Virus record (IMG/VR): IMGVR_UViG_3300042880_000098
Span: 1-48,476 of that record
Direction: 5' to 3' (one strand)
DNA: 48,476 nucleotides
Source of the DNA: a virus
Shown here one piece after another: positions 42,864-48,476 of the stretch (the first letter of the stretch is position 1; every line of letters begins with the position of its first letter). Under the pieces are notes generated by a model. The model saw only the letters and a list, made by a program, of their open reading frames with translations. It made no database searches and was not told where the DNA came from. Both the position numbers and the translations under genes were made by a program.

Positions 42864-43073
42864 CTAGTCCTTCCAGTTGTCTTTGTTGTGCAGCAGCCCC
42901 TCGAGGACCGTGCAGAGGATCCCCGCAGAAGACGCGGCCTCAGCACCCAAGAACGCCAACGCCTCCTTGCGGCTCTCGTCGGCCTCCGCCTCGAAGAAGT
43001 CGTTCGCGTCGATGCGAGCCATGTGCAGGTGGCGCAGCAGGTGCGCCATGTCTTTACCGTTGATCGTGAACAT
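42864..43073 (-). CDS. Helical hypothetical protein
   Basis: A 69-residue protein starting at ATG 43073 after AAAGGA. It is helical with His and Met residues (MAHLLRHLHMARIDANDFFE) and an Ala-rich second half. The longer frame to 43304 overlaps a better gene and is rejected. Confidence 0.6.
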   Translation of the reverse strand: MFTINGKDMAHLLRHLHMARIDANDFFEAEADESRKEALAFLGAEAASSAGILCTVLEGLLHNKDNWKD

Positions 43074-43089
43074 GTGTTGTTTCCTTTCC

Positions 43090-43851
43090 TTAAACCAGTG
43101 CGTGATTGAACGAAGCGTTACGGCCGTCGCGCTGACCGTGGCTGTAACCTTCGCTGTTGATGCGGGTGCTTCGACCCCGCCCGGTGCGCGGGTGCGCCTG
43201 ACGGAGCGCCAACGCGGCACGCTCCGAATCGCCCTTGAACAGAACCAAAGCGCCGGAGGTGTCTGACTCCAACGCTTTCGTCTCCTGCTCGAGCAGTCGA
43301 TCACCGACAGACGAAGCGAACCCGGCGATCCACGAACGCCGGTAGCTTTTCAGGTAGCCGGCATTGGCCGTGCGAACCCGCTCGTACTGCCCGGTTTCGT
43401 AGTTGAAACGGTGCTTGCTGGACGAGTAGTCGAAGTCCGGCCGAACCTTGTCCACGAGCCGCATCATCTGAGGCTGCAGGATGTTCCACAGCATCTGGAT
43501 CCGCTCGATGTGCGACGGCACACCGTACACGTACATGTGCAGATCTCCGCTGTGCCGTGACTTGGAGTACACGGTCTTGGAGTGCAGAGCCAGCGCGAGG
43601 CTGTGCAGCAGCATGAGCTGCGCCTGCGCGTACTTGCCGTCGATCTTGACGATCCACTGGATTGCGTCTCGCAGATCTGAGGTGTCGAGCCCCAGCTTGG
43701 CGGAGTCGACGGAGGCTTGGTCGATTCCGTACTTCGCCATCAGCTCGAAAGCCTTGGCGTGGAACACACCTTCCTCCGGTGTGCCTGCCACGTCCTCCGC
43801 CTGGCGGAGAAGCTTGGCTACGCGGTCCCGCAGTTTGTCGATGTTGCTCAT
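43090..43851 (-). CDS. DUF2786 protein
   Basis: A 253-residue protein. The N-terminal 40 residues ([33 protein letters not shown]) match the DUF2786 signature. The C-terminal part has a His-rich loop and a basic Gly/Arg tail. The family occurs in many actinophages and hosts without a known function. ATG 43851 follows AAAGGA. Confidence 0.85.
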   Translation of the reverse strand: MSNIDKLRDRVAKLLRQAEDVAGTPEEGVFHAKAFELMAKYGIDQASVDSAKLGLDTSDLRDAIQWIVKIDGKYAQAQLMLLHSLALALHSKTVYSKSRHSGDLHMYVYGVPSHIERIQMLWNILQPQMMRLVDKVRPDFDYSSSKHRFNYETGQYERVRTANAGYLKSYRRSWIAGFASSVGDRLLEQETKALESDTSGALVLFKGDSERAALALRQAHPRTGRGRSTRINSEGYSHGQRDGRNASFNHALV

Positions 43852-43853
43852 GT

Positions 43854-44102
43854 CTAGTTGTCCTTTCCTGTTGCATACCAGATCGGCCAGTCCGTCAGCT
43901 CACGAACCAGATCGGCCACTTTGTGGATAGGGACGATGAGCGGCTCGCCCTCGTCCTCTGTGCTCCCGTAGTCGAGCGTCTTGCCGTTCGCTGATTCTCG
44001 AGTCCACCTAACGGTGGGTTGGATCTTCAACGCTCGCAGCTCGCCGTCTCCGTTCTCGACGGGCTGAACGTCGAACTTCCGGATAGCTTTGTCTTTAGCC
44101 AT
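43854..44102 (-). CDS. Hypothetical protein
   Basis: An 82-residue protein starting at ATG 44102 ([20 protein letters not shown]). GGAGGAG precedes it and the ATG overlaps the previous stop (TAATG). The end has [20 protein letters not shown]. Not recognised. Confidence 0.65.
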   Translation of the reverse strand: MAKDKAIRKFDVQPVENGDGELRALKIQPTVRWTRESANGKTLDYGSTEDEGEPLIVPIHKVADLVRELTDWPIWYATGKDN

Positions 44103-44254
44103 TACTCGCTCTCCTCCATTTTGGTGATGGTGATGGTCCCTGTGACCACGTGGGTGCCGCTGCCAGGGATCCGGCCCACCGCTTTGTAGAAGTCGTAGAG
44201 GTTCTCCGCTTCCACGGTGATTGTGGTGGTGACGCTTTCTTTGATGTCGATCAC
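44102..44254 (-). CDS. 50-residue beta protein
   Basis: GTG 44254 after GAGGAG; product is Thr/Val/Ile-rich (KESVTTTITVEAENLYDFY) with a second beta pair near the end. Overlaps its neighbours by GTGA and TAATG. Unknown function. Confidence 0.6.
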   Translation of the reverse strand: MIDIKESVTTTITVEAENLYDFYKAVGRIPGSGTHVVTGTITITKMEESE

Positions 44255-44448
44255 TTGATCTCCTCGATGTGTAGGCAGCCGACCCGGTCTGGGCCGAACT
44301 GTGGTGCGTAGCTGAGGACTTCGTCCTCGACGCAGGGGAAAGCTTCCTGCGACATGTCGAACTCGCCGCGAGCCATAGCGGATACACCCAGCGCCAGCAG
44401 CGCGGCTGCGATAGCAGTCACTACGTGCGAGATAGCTTGCGGTTTCAT
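44251..44448 (-). CDS. Small exported or membrane protein
   Basis: A 65-residue protein with an N-terminal hydrophobic segment (HVVTAIAAALLALGVSAMA) that looks like a signal peptide or anchor. The external part has a Cys pair. GGAGGA precedes ATG 44448. Confidence 0.65.
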   Translation of the reverse strand: MKPQAISHVVTAIAAALLALGVSAMARGEFDMSQEAFPCVEDEVLSYAPQFGPDRVGCLHIEEIK

Positions 44449-44729
44449 CAGTCCTCCGACTCGATCACGTAACCTTCGATCACGTCCCAACGGATCTGAT
44501 ATCCCTGCGGGTACAGCAGGTTCTCAGCCCGGTAGGAGATCAGCTCCAACGTCTTGATCAGATCTTCGAGGTCGTCGTACTTCTCGAAAGCTCGATCCAT
44601 CACCTGGACCAGCTCAGCCGCAATCTCAGGCTCGTAGTTCTCGAGGATCTCCGCCGCGTCAGTGATGAACTGAGCCTCGATCTCCTCGACGTACAAGCCG
44701 TCCGTCTTCTGCATAACTACAACGCTCAT
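44448..44729 (-). CDS. Acidic helical protein
   Basis: A 93-residue protein with ATG 44729 after GAGGAG; stop and next start overlap (TGATG). Acidic amphipathic helices (AAEILENYEPEIAAELVQVM). Not recognised. Confidence 0.65.
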   Translation of the reverse strand: MSVVVMQKTDGLYVEEIEAQFITDAAEILENYEPEIAAELVQVMDRAFEKYDDLEDLIKTLELISYRAENLLYPQGYQIRWDVIEGYVIESED

Positions 44730-44797
44730 TCTTCGTTCTCCTCGTCTCTCAGTTTGTTGGCTAGGTCGTGTACCCGTTGCAGCACAGGGTCGTTCAC
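44726..44797 (-). CDS. 23-residue micro-ORF
   Basis: GTG 44797 overlaps the previous stop and the product (NDPVLQRVHDLANKLRDEEN) ends in the ribosome-site region of the next gene. It may be a real peptide or only a translational bridge. Confidence 0.35.
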   Translation of the reverse strand: MNDPVLQRVHDLANKLRDEENEE

Positions 44798-45009
44798 CAC
44801 GCTGACACCTTGTCGTTGCACTCCCCGCAGATGGGCACGTCGCACATCACCGGGTGGCTCATCGTCGTGACCGCGTCACGCAAACACATGGCGAACCACA
44901 TGCACGGGGCGGCTTCGAAACCTCCACCTAGGACTGGGAACAGAACCTGATCGGCTTCCTGGCGGAGGATGACTGTGCCGCCGTTCCAGTTGAACTCAAG
45001 CTGCCTCAC
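44794..45009 (-). CDS. Cys-rich hypothetical protein
   Basis: A 71-residue protein (GTG 45009, GTGA overlap). The second half has Cys/His residues (MSHPVMCDVPICGECNDK) that may bind zinc. Not recognised. Confidence 0.6.
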   Translation of the reverse strand: MRQLEFNWNGGTVILRQEADQVLFPVLGGGFEAAPCMWFAMCLRDAVTTMSHPVMCDVPICGECNDKVSAW

Positions 45010-45206
45010 TTGAACCTCTCCTTCAGTTGATCGGCCATCTGCGTGTTGCGGATGGTGCGCGGTCCCCGCTTGATCGCCGGAACCTTCACGGTGTGCGTGT
45101 CGTAGCAGCAGGTGTAGCTGCCGTAGCTTGCGCTGCAGCGGGTCGTGCGCTCCCGCTTCACTGCTGTGAGCGGCGAACCCTTCGACGGCATTGCGTTCGG
45201 TGTCAC
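45006..45206 (-). CDS. Basic hypothetical protein
   Basis: A 66-residue basic protein (GTG 45206 after GAGGAG) with a Cys-Cys pair in SYTCCYDTHTVKV. Could bind nucleic acid; unknown. Confidence 0.6.
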   Translation of the reverse strand: MTPNAMPSKGSPLTAVKRERTTRCSASYGSYTCCYDTHTVKVPAIKRGPRTIRNTQMADQLKERFK

Positions 45207-45433
45207 TTGTTCTCCTCGATTTCTGCGGTGTAGTTGGTGTATGCGCGGTCCCAGACCTCATCCATGTCAAACTGAATCGGCTCAGTCGGAGGGTTGAGGT
45301 GATCGCAGTAGTGCATGAGATCCGCCAGCAGATCGGAGAAGACTTCCTCGAACGAGCCGCCGCCGGAGAGGGCGGCGTACGCCTCGATAGCTGTCTTAGC
45401 TCGCACAATTCGTTGCTGCTGTTCGTCTTTCAC
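45203..45433 (-). CDS. Acidic helical protein
   Basis: A 76-residue protein, GTG 45433 after GGAGGA, overlapping neighbours at GTGA. Helical (EEVFSDLLADLMHYCDHL). Unknown. Confidence 0.6.
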   Translation of the reverse strand: MKDEQQQRIVRAKTAIEAYAALSGGGSFEEVFSDLLADLMHYCDHLNPPTEPIQFDMDEVWDRAYTNYTAEIEENK

Positions 45434-45627
45434 TTGTCCTCCTCGTATTGCCAGAACCCGACACGGTTGCCGTTGCTGTCCTTCAAACGTCCGAAATCCT
45501 TGCCAGACTCCAGACCTAGCTTCACCTGTTCGAGCACGTCTTCGACTTCGCAGAAGAATCTGCCGCGCTCGATGGAGTCATCGAAAGCTGCGTTGTCCGT
45601 GCAGAACTCGATCTTTATGCCGCTCAT
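45430..45627 (-). CDS. Hypothetical protein
   Basis: A 65-residue protein beginning MSGIKIEFCTDNAAFDDSIE. ATG 45627 is fixed by the TGATG overlap and GGAGGAG. Alpha/beta; unknown. Confidence 0.6.
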   Translation of the reverse strand: MSGIKIEFCTDNAAFDDSIERGRFFCEVEDVLEQVKLGLESGKDFGRLKDSNGNRVGFWQYEEDK

Positions 45628-45761
45628 CAGTACTCCTCCACCCACGCTTTGATTCCGCCCCTGATGAGGTTGTTCATCAGATCGTTTGCCAGACCGTGGC
45701 TGTCGAATCTGGCAAGCCAGATCTCGTCGCCGTCCTTGTCTTCCATGAAGACCGTGTACAT
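45627..45761 (-). CDS. 44-residue protein
   Basis: ATG 45761 after AGAGGA. MYTVFMEDKDGDEIWLARFD followed by a helix. The longer frame to 45851 overlaps a real gene. Unknown. Confidence 0.55.
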   Translation of the reverse strand: MYTVFMEDKDGDEIWLARFDSHGLANDLMNNLIRGGIKAWVEEY

Positions 45762-45874
45762 CAGTTGTCCTCTCCGGTCCAGTAATTCGGCAGACCCTCC
45801 ATGCGGAGGTGGTCTGGGCACATCTCCCGCATGTCGTGGCACGCTGGGCAATCGCTATCCCAGAATCTGTTCAC
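45761..45874 (-). CDS. 37-residue Cys/His protein
   Basis: GTG 45874 overlaps the previous stop. CPACHDMREMCPDH gives a compact CxxC...CxxH metal-binding pattern. A tiny zinc-finger-like protein of unknown role. Confidence 0.5.
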   Translation of the reverse strand: MNRFWDSDCPACHDMREMCPDHLRMEGLPNYWTGEDN

Positions 45875-46026
45875 CACTTCAAAACCTCTGCTTTGGACTG
45901 CGGGAAGTAGACCTGCAAGTTGGCCGCGATAAGCCGCGCCATAGAGCTTTTGACGTGGGAGACGAACACTCGCTCGTCGCCTTCATCGTCGGTGATCAGG
46001 ACCACCCAATTGCCGTTTCCGCTCAC
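45871..46026 (-). CDS. 51-residue protein
   Basis: GTG 46026 overlaps the stop before it (GTGA). Product starts MSGNGNWVVLITDDEGDERV and ends with a helix. Beta strand-then-helix; unknown. Confidence 0.55.
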   Translation of the reverse strand: MSGNGNWVVLITDDEGDERVFVSHVKSSMARLIAANLQVYFPQSKAEVLKW

Positions 46027-46163
46027 TGCTGATCCTTCTTCCAGTCGTAGTCGTGCTTGGACTTCAGCCGTGCCTTCTGCGCGGCTGCCGCCTGAGCGCG
46101 GCGGCGCTCGTAGTGCTCACGTCCAGCGGACATGACTTCCTCCTCTTTCTCGTTGTCGTGCAT
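46023..46163 (-). CDS. 46-residue basic protein
   Basis: ATG 46163 after GGAAGGA; a later ATG at 46133 with AGGAGGAAG is an alternative. Ala/Arg/Lys-rich helix (YERRRAQAAAAQKARLKSK). It is the first gene after the structured RNA region. Confidence 0.55.
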   Translation of the reverse strand: MHDNEKEEEVMSAGREHYERRRAQAAAAQKARLKSKHDYDWKKDQQ

Positions 46164-46186
46164 TGCGTTTCCTTCCGTTAAGCGTC

Positions 46187-46270
46187 GGTAGGGCAGCCAC
46201 GATGGCTAGTCGTGAAACCGGCTGAGAGCCACTCAGCACGCACTTGGCTTGCAAGCGGTGCGCCCCTACC
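46187..46270. ncRNA. Structured multi-hairpin element
   Basis: GGTAGGG (46187-46193) and CCCTACC (46264-46270) close an 84-nt region holding three further hairpins: CACGA/TCGTG with a 7-nt loop, GCTGAG/CTCAGC, and CGCAC/GTGCG with GCTTGCAAGC inside. The cloverleaf shape recalls a tRNA, but on neither strand is there a T-loop or CCA end. It may be a 5' leader structure for the leftward operon. Confidence 0.45.
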
Positions 46271-46272
46271 TC

Positions 46273-46319
46273 TGGTGCCCTGGCGAGGACTCGAACCTCG
46301 CTAAATTCCCTTCCAGGGC
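46273..46319 (-). ncRNA. tRNA-like acceptor/T-arm minihelix with CCA
   Basis: Read leftward: GCCCTGG, 12 nt, then CGAGG-TTCGAGT-CCTCG (a canonical T-arm), then CCAGGGC-ACCA. The acceptor stem is a perfect 7 bp and the T-arm a perfect 5 bp with the proper loop, but D and anticodon arms are missing. It is either a tRNA remnant with an internal deletion or a functional minihelix that RNase P or tRNA-modifying enzymes could recognise. Confidence 0.6.
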
Positions 46320-46332
46320 GGTGGGTGTCAAG
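46320..46332 (+). promoter_or_regulatory. Stoperator site 6 (GGTGGGTGTCAAG)
   Basis: Exact copy of the motif, touching the tRNA-like element and including the stop codon of the gene ending at 46328. Confidence 0.85.
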
Positions 46333-46720
46333 CTACGTACACAGCTCGATCAGCGGTGAGCAGTGCGTACGCACTGCCCTCGAACGGTGACTCGTCCACG
46401 GCGTGGACAAAGCTGTCGTATTTGTAGGGGTTGTAGGTGATCCGGTCACCGATCTCTTCCACAGCTTTGTGGATGTCGAACCCACCGCTGACGTAACGGA
46501 GATCTTGACCGCTCCACCGGCCAACGATCCCGGCGTGGACGTTCTTCTTGCGCTCCCGCAAGACTCGCTGACGGCCAGCCTCGCTGACCTTCCCTTCAGC
46601 GCCAGTCAGCAGCACGATGGGCAGTCGAGCGACCACCTTGCCGTAGGACGGGTAGCTGCGCTCAAGGCTCTTCACGCTCCACAGACCCTTATGCAGATTC
46701 CAGTACACGAACACTCGCAT
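46328..46720 (-). CDS. Conserved actinophage protein of unknown function
   Basis: A 130-residue protein beginning MRVFVYWNLHKGLWSVKSLE and containing AGRQRVLRERKKNVHAGIVG, a combination seen in many actinophage proteins. ATG 46720 follows GGAG; GTG 46726 (GTGA overlap) is an alternative. Basic central part; no activity is known. Confidence 0.7.
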   Translation of the reverse strand: MRVFVYWNLHKGLWSVKSLERSYPSYGKVVARLPIVLLTGAEGKVSEAGRQRVLRERKKNVHAGIVGRWSGQDLRYVSGGFDIHKAVEEIGDRITYNPYKYDSFVHAVDESPFEGSAYALLTADRAVYVA

Positions 46721-46722
46721 CG

Positions 46723-46929
46723 TCACTCTCCGATCTGGTTGATGGTCCAGCCAGCAACCTCGCGGCCGTCTTTCCACAGCGAACCCTCGACACCCGGCTC
46801 GTCCCAGGTGATCTCGAACCCGTGCCGCGCAGCGGACGCTTCGAGGTGATCCACGAGCACCACACGCTTGCTGGCGATCTCCTCAGCACGGCGCTCGCTG
46901 TTGTACTTGTAAACCGTGAGCCTGTACAT
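46723..46929 (-). CDS. Hypothetical protein
   Basis: A 68-residue protein starting MYRLTVYKYNSERRAEEIAS. AGGAGG precedes ATG 46929. Mixed alpha/beta; unknown. Confidence 0.65.
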   Translation of the reverse strand: MYRLTVYKYNSERRAEEIASKRVVLVDHLEASAARHGFEITWDEPGVEGSLWKDGREVAGWTINQIGE

Positions 46930-46931
46930 CC

Positions 46932-47057
46932 CTAACCTCCTACTGTGTCAGCGAGTTTGAACTCGCTCTCGATGAAGTGAGCGATCTGATCGAGCTGCCA
47001 GTCGGACAGCCCTGACCAGAACGCGGTGGTGCCTTCGTCAAACTCGATGCTGAGCAT
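46932..47057 (-). CDS. 41-residue protein
   Basis: ATG 47057 after GGGAGG, fixed by the TGATG overlap. Helical and acidic (WQLDQIAHFIESEFKLAD). Unknown; the longer frame is a shadow. Confidence 0.55.
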   Translation of the reverse strand: MLSIEFDEGTTAFWSGLSDWQLDQIAHFIESEFKLADTVGG

Positions 47058-47431
47058 CAGACCTCCCAGGTGAACTCGTAGTGCAGGCCCAGCGACTCGC
47101 TGTCGTAGATTCCTGTGTGAATCGCGAACCACGCCACAACCGGCATGGTCCGACCTCGAACCTCGCGCTCCTCGATCCCGGCCTCGAACAGGCCGTCGAT
47201 GGCTTCCTCGACGGTGTAGCCGGTGCCCTTGAGCGAACGCTTGTCCGGGTGGTAGTTGAGCACCGTCCACAGCAGCGTCCGGTAGTCGGTTTCGTACTGC
47301 CGGAACTTGTTCCGGCCTGCGTCGTCCACGTCGATGTAGCCGTCTGTTTCCTCGATGCTTGCAAGCTCCTCGTTGAACGTGTGGCTCACGAGGTAGCTGA
47401 TCGCTTCCGTGCCTGTGACTTTCTTGCTCAC
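47057..47431 (-). CDS. Hypothetical protein
   Basis: A 124-residue protein from GTG 47431 (GTGA overlap, GAGGAG before it). Helical N-terminus (GTEAISYLVSHTFNEELASI) and a beta-rich C-terminus. Not recognised. Confidence 0.65.
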   Translation of the reverse strand: MSKKVTGTEAISYLVSHTFNEELASIEETDGYIDVDDAGRNKFRQYETDYRTLLWTVLNYHPDKRSLKGTGYTVEEAIDGLFEAGIEEREVRGRTMPVVAWFAIHTGIYDSESLGLHYEFTWEV

Positions 47432-47769
47432 TTGTTCTTCTCCTCTTTGATGACTCGCGCCCACTGCGCCAGTCCGTTGCCCTGGATCGTCCATCGAGGC
47501 TCCGTGTAGGGAGCCAGACCGTTGCGGGTGCGGTGGCTCTCCGGAGCCATGTCCGACCGGATGAAGTACACGAGCAGGTCGTCACCCGTGGCTTGAACCT
47601 CGTCCCAGTTCAAGACTCGTGCGGCGGTGGAGAACGTCTTGCCGCCGTACTCCGTCACTTGGTGGCTTGTCTGCCGTGGCTCGATGTCGATCAGCAGATC
47701 CATGCCGTCGCTGCGGAGGATGTCTCCCTGGCGGATGTCGTGCGTGGTGATGGTTTCGTAACTGGTCAT
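47428..47769 (-). CDS. Hypothetical beta-rich protein
   Basis: A 113-residue protein, ATG 47769. Contains HDIRQGDILRSDGMDLLIDI and WARVIKEEKNK at the end. The sequence resembles small beta-barrel proteins; no family is certain. Confidence 0.65.
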   Translation of the reverse strand: MTSYETITTHDIRQGDILRSDGMDLLIDIEPRQTSHQVTEYGGKTFSTAARVLNWDEVQATGDDLLVYFIRSDMAPESHRTRNGLAPYTEPRWTIQGNGLAQWARVIKEEKNK

Positions 47770-47906
47770 TCCTCGTCCTCGTCTTCCTCGTCGTAGTCCT
47801 CAGGGCCGAACCCGTCCCCGTAGTAGTCATCCGCGCCGTACTCCCCGGCGTAGATATCTCCGTAGTCGTTGCCGCAGCAGCCGCAGCACGGCGCGTCTTC
47901 GCACAT
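47766..47906 (-). CDS. 46-residue Cys-cluster, acidic protein
   Basis: MCEDAPCCGCCGNDYGDIYA at the start and an Asp/Glu tail. Five Cys lie within residues 2-11. The small Cys-rich proteins opening MCED.PCCG at this spot are typical of L5-like right arms. Metal binding likely; role unknown. Confidence 0.65.
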   Translation of the reverse strand: MCEDAPCCGCCGNDYGDIYAGEYGADDYYGDGFGPEDYDEEDEDEE

Positions 47907-48154
47907 CAGCGGACACCCGCCCATGCCTCCGGCGGGAGGTACGGAGACGTGCGATCAGCCAGCTCCTCGTCGCTGTAGTGATCCTCGTCGGACACGACGG
48001 ACACCGCGATCACGACTCCGTCATCGAGGATCTTCCAGATGAACGGGTGCTGCGCCGCGTGAGCGTCGCCACGCTGCCGTGCCTCGAACGCTTCGACCAG
48101 AGCCTTCGCGTTCGCGTAGGACAGCTCGATCTGGTTGGTGGTGCGTAGCTTCAT
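47906..48154 (-). CDS. Hypothetical protein
   Basis: An 82-residue protein from ATG 48154, with AGGAAGG before it. Helical start (YANAKALVEAFEARQRGDAH) and a beta centre (WKILDDGVVIAVSVVSDED). Unknown. Confidence 0.65.
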   Translation of the reverse strand: MKLRTTNQIELSYANAKALVEAFEARQRGDAHAAQHPFIWKILDDGVVIAVSVVSDEDHYSDEELADRTSPYLPPEAWAGVR

Positions 48155-48177
48155 CGTGATGCCTTCCTGGTTGGTTT

Positions 48178-48190
48178 GGTGGGTGTCTAG
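48178..48190 (+). promoter_or_regulatory. Stoperator-like site 7 (GGTGGGTGTCTAG)
   Basis: Twelve of 13 positions match; the difference produces the TAG stop codon of the last gene on the opposite strand. Confidence 0.7.
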
Positions 48191-48468
48191 TTCGCCTGCC
48201 GGATGAACCCGGCGGAGTTGTCACGCTTCCACTTGTAGCCCTTGGCTCGCAGGCCAACGACCACGCCTGCCGGGTCGTTCCGGCGCTCGTCGGACAGGTC
48301 ACCGTCGATCACGGTGAACCCTCGCCACGTGGCCGGCAGAGCCTCACCACGTGCCGTGGTGAACGGCATGGCCACGGTGCCACCGCTCGACAGGATCCCG
48401 CTCAGGTACTCGTCGCTCGTGCTCGACGGCTCCTTCGCGGAGTACGTCAGCGAGTAGGAAGCTGACAC
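48187..48468 (-). CDS. Hypothetical protein, possibly 5' partial
   Basis: A 93-residue protein from GTG 48468 (MSASYSLTYSAKEPSSTSDE). The frame stays open to the window edge, so the true start may lie beyond. Beta-rich with Gly/Ser turns; not recognised. Confidence 0.6.
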   Translation of the reverse strand: MSASYSLTYSAKEPSSTSDEYLSGILSSGGTVAMPFTTARGEALPATWRGFTVIDGDLSDERRNDPAGVVVGLRAKGYKWKRDNSAGFIRQAN

Positions 48469-48476
48469 CTTGCGAT

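Noticed and set aside
46187-46270. A complete tRNA gene
   Set aside because: The closing stem and hairpins fit a cloverleaf, but there is no T-loop consensus, extra bases precede the closing stem and no CCA or proper discriminator follows on either strand.

Overview
This window is nearly all of a temperate siphovirus genome of the L5/Bxb1 ('Cluster A-like') type, from an actinobacterial host in the Mycobacteriales (Mycobacterium, Gordonia, Rhodococcus or a relative). The evidence is a single plan shared by that family: rightward virion and lysis genes with lysin and holins placed before the large terminase; a serine integrase in the middle; then a leftward arm of replication genes (family A DNA polymerase, B12-type ribonucleotide reductase, NrdH, two-gene primase, endonuclease VII, DnaB/RecA-like ATPase, Cas4-like nuclease); an L5 gp71-type repressor; and a long train of very small genes. 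The host genus cannot be fixed from the sequence. Both ends are cut: the first gene has no start and the last may begin beyond the right edge.

Left arm (1-27,600, + strand). An anthrax-lethal-factor-like metallopeptidase fragment, a small coupled partner gene and an HNH endonuclease precede the small terminase. Next come a beta-sandwich protein, a collagen-like tail fibre, a beta-helix tail protein, a C39 peptidase/GH19 endolysin, three small membrane proteins, large terminase, portal, MuF-like protein, scaffold, capsid, head-tail joining proteins, tail tube, frameshifted tail chaperones, tape measure and five minor tail genes. Hairpins after the small terminase, capsid and tail-tube genes probably set relative expression. 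No lysin B was seen.

Centre (27,560-29,060). The serine integrase faces the tail genes and shares its 3' end with their terminator. A 48-bp imperfect inverted repeat with a GT centre, directly upstream of the integrase start, is a strong attP candidate. The leftward arm ends at a strong terminator that lies inside the last gene.

Right arm (29,000-48,476, - strand). Most genes overlap by ATGA, GTGA or TGATG, so translation is coupled. About ten genes are shorter than 60 codons and were found from overlaps and ribosome binding sites. Seven copies of a 13-bp motif (GGTGGGTGTCAAG and variants), all in one orientation and nearly all in gaps or at gene ends, match the L5 'stoperator' to which the gp71 repressor binds. 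With the repressor, the integrase, attP and a metallophosphatase-like protein resembling the Bxb1 excision factor gp47, they form a complete lysogeny circuit. A compact tRNA-like acceptor/T-arm minihelix with encoded CCA sits beside one stoperator and a second multi-hairpin element.
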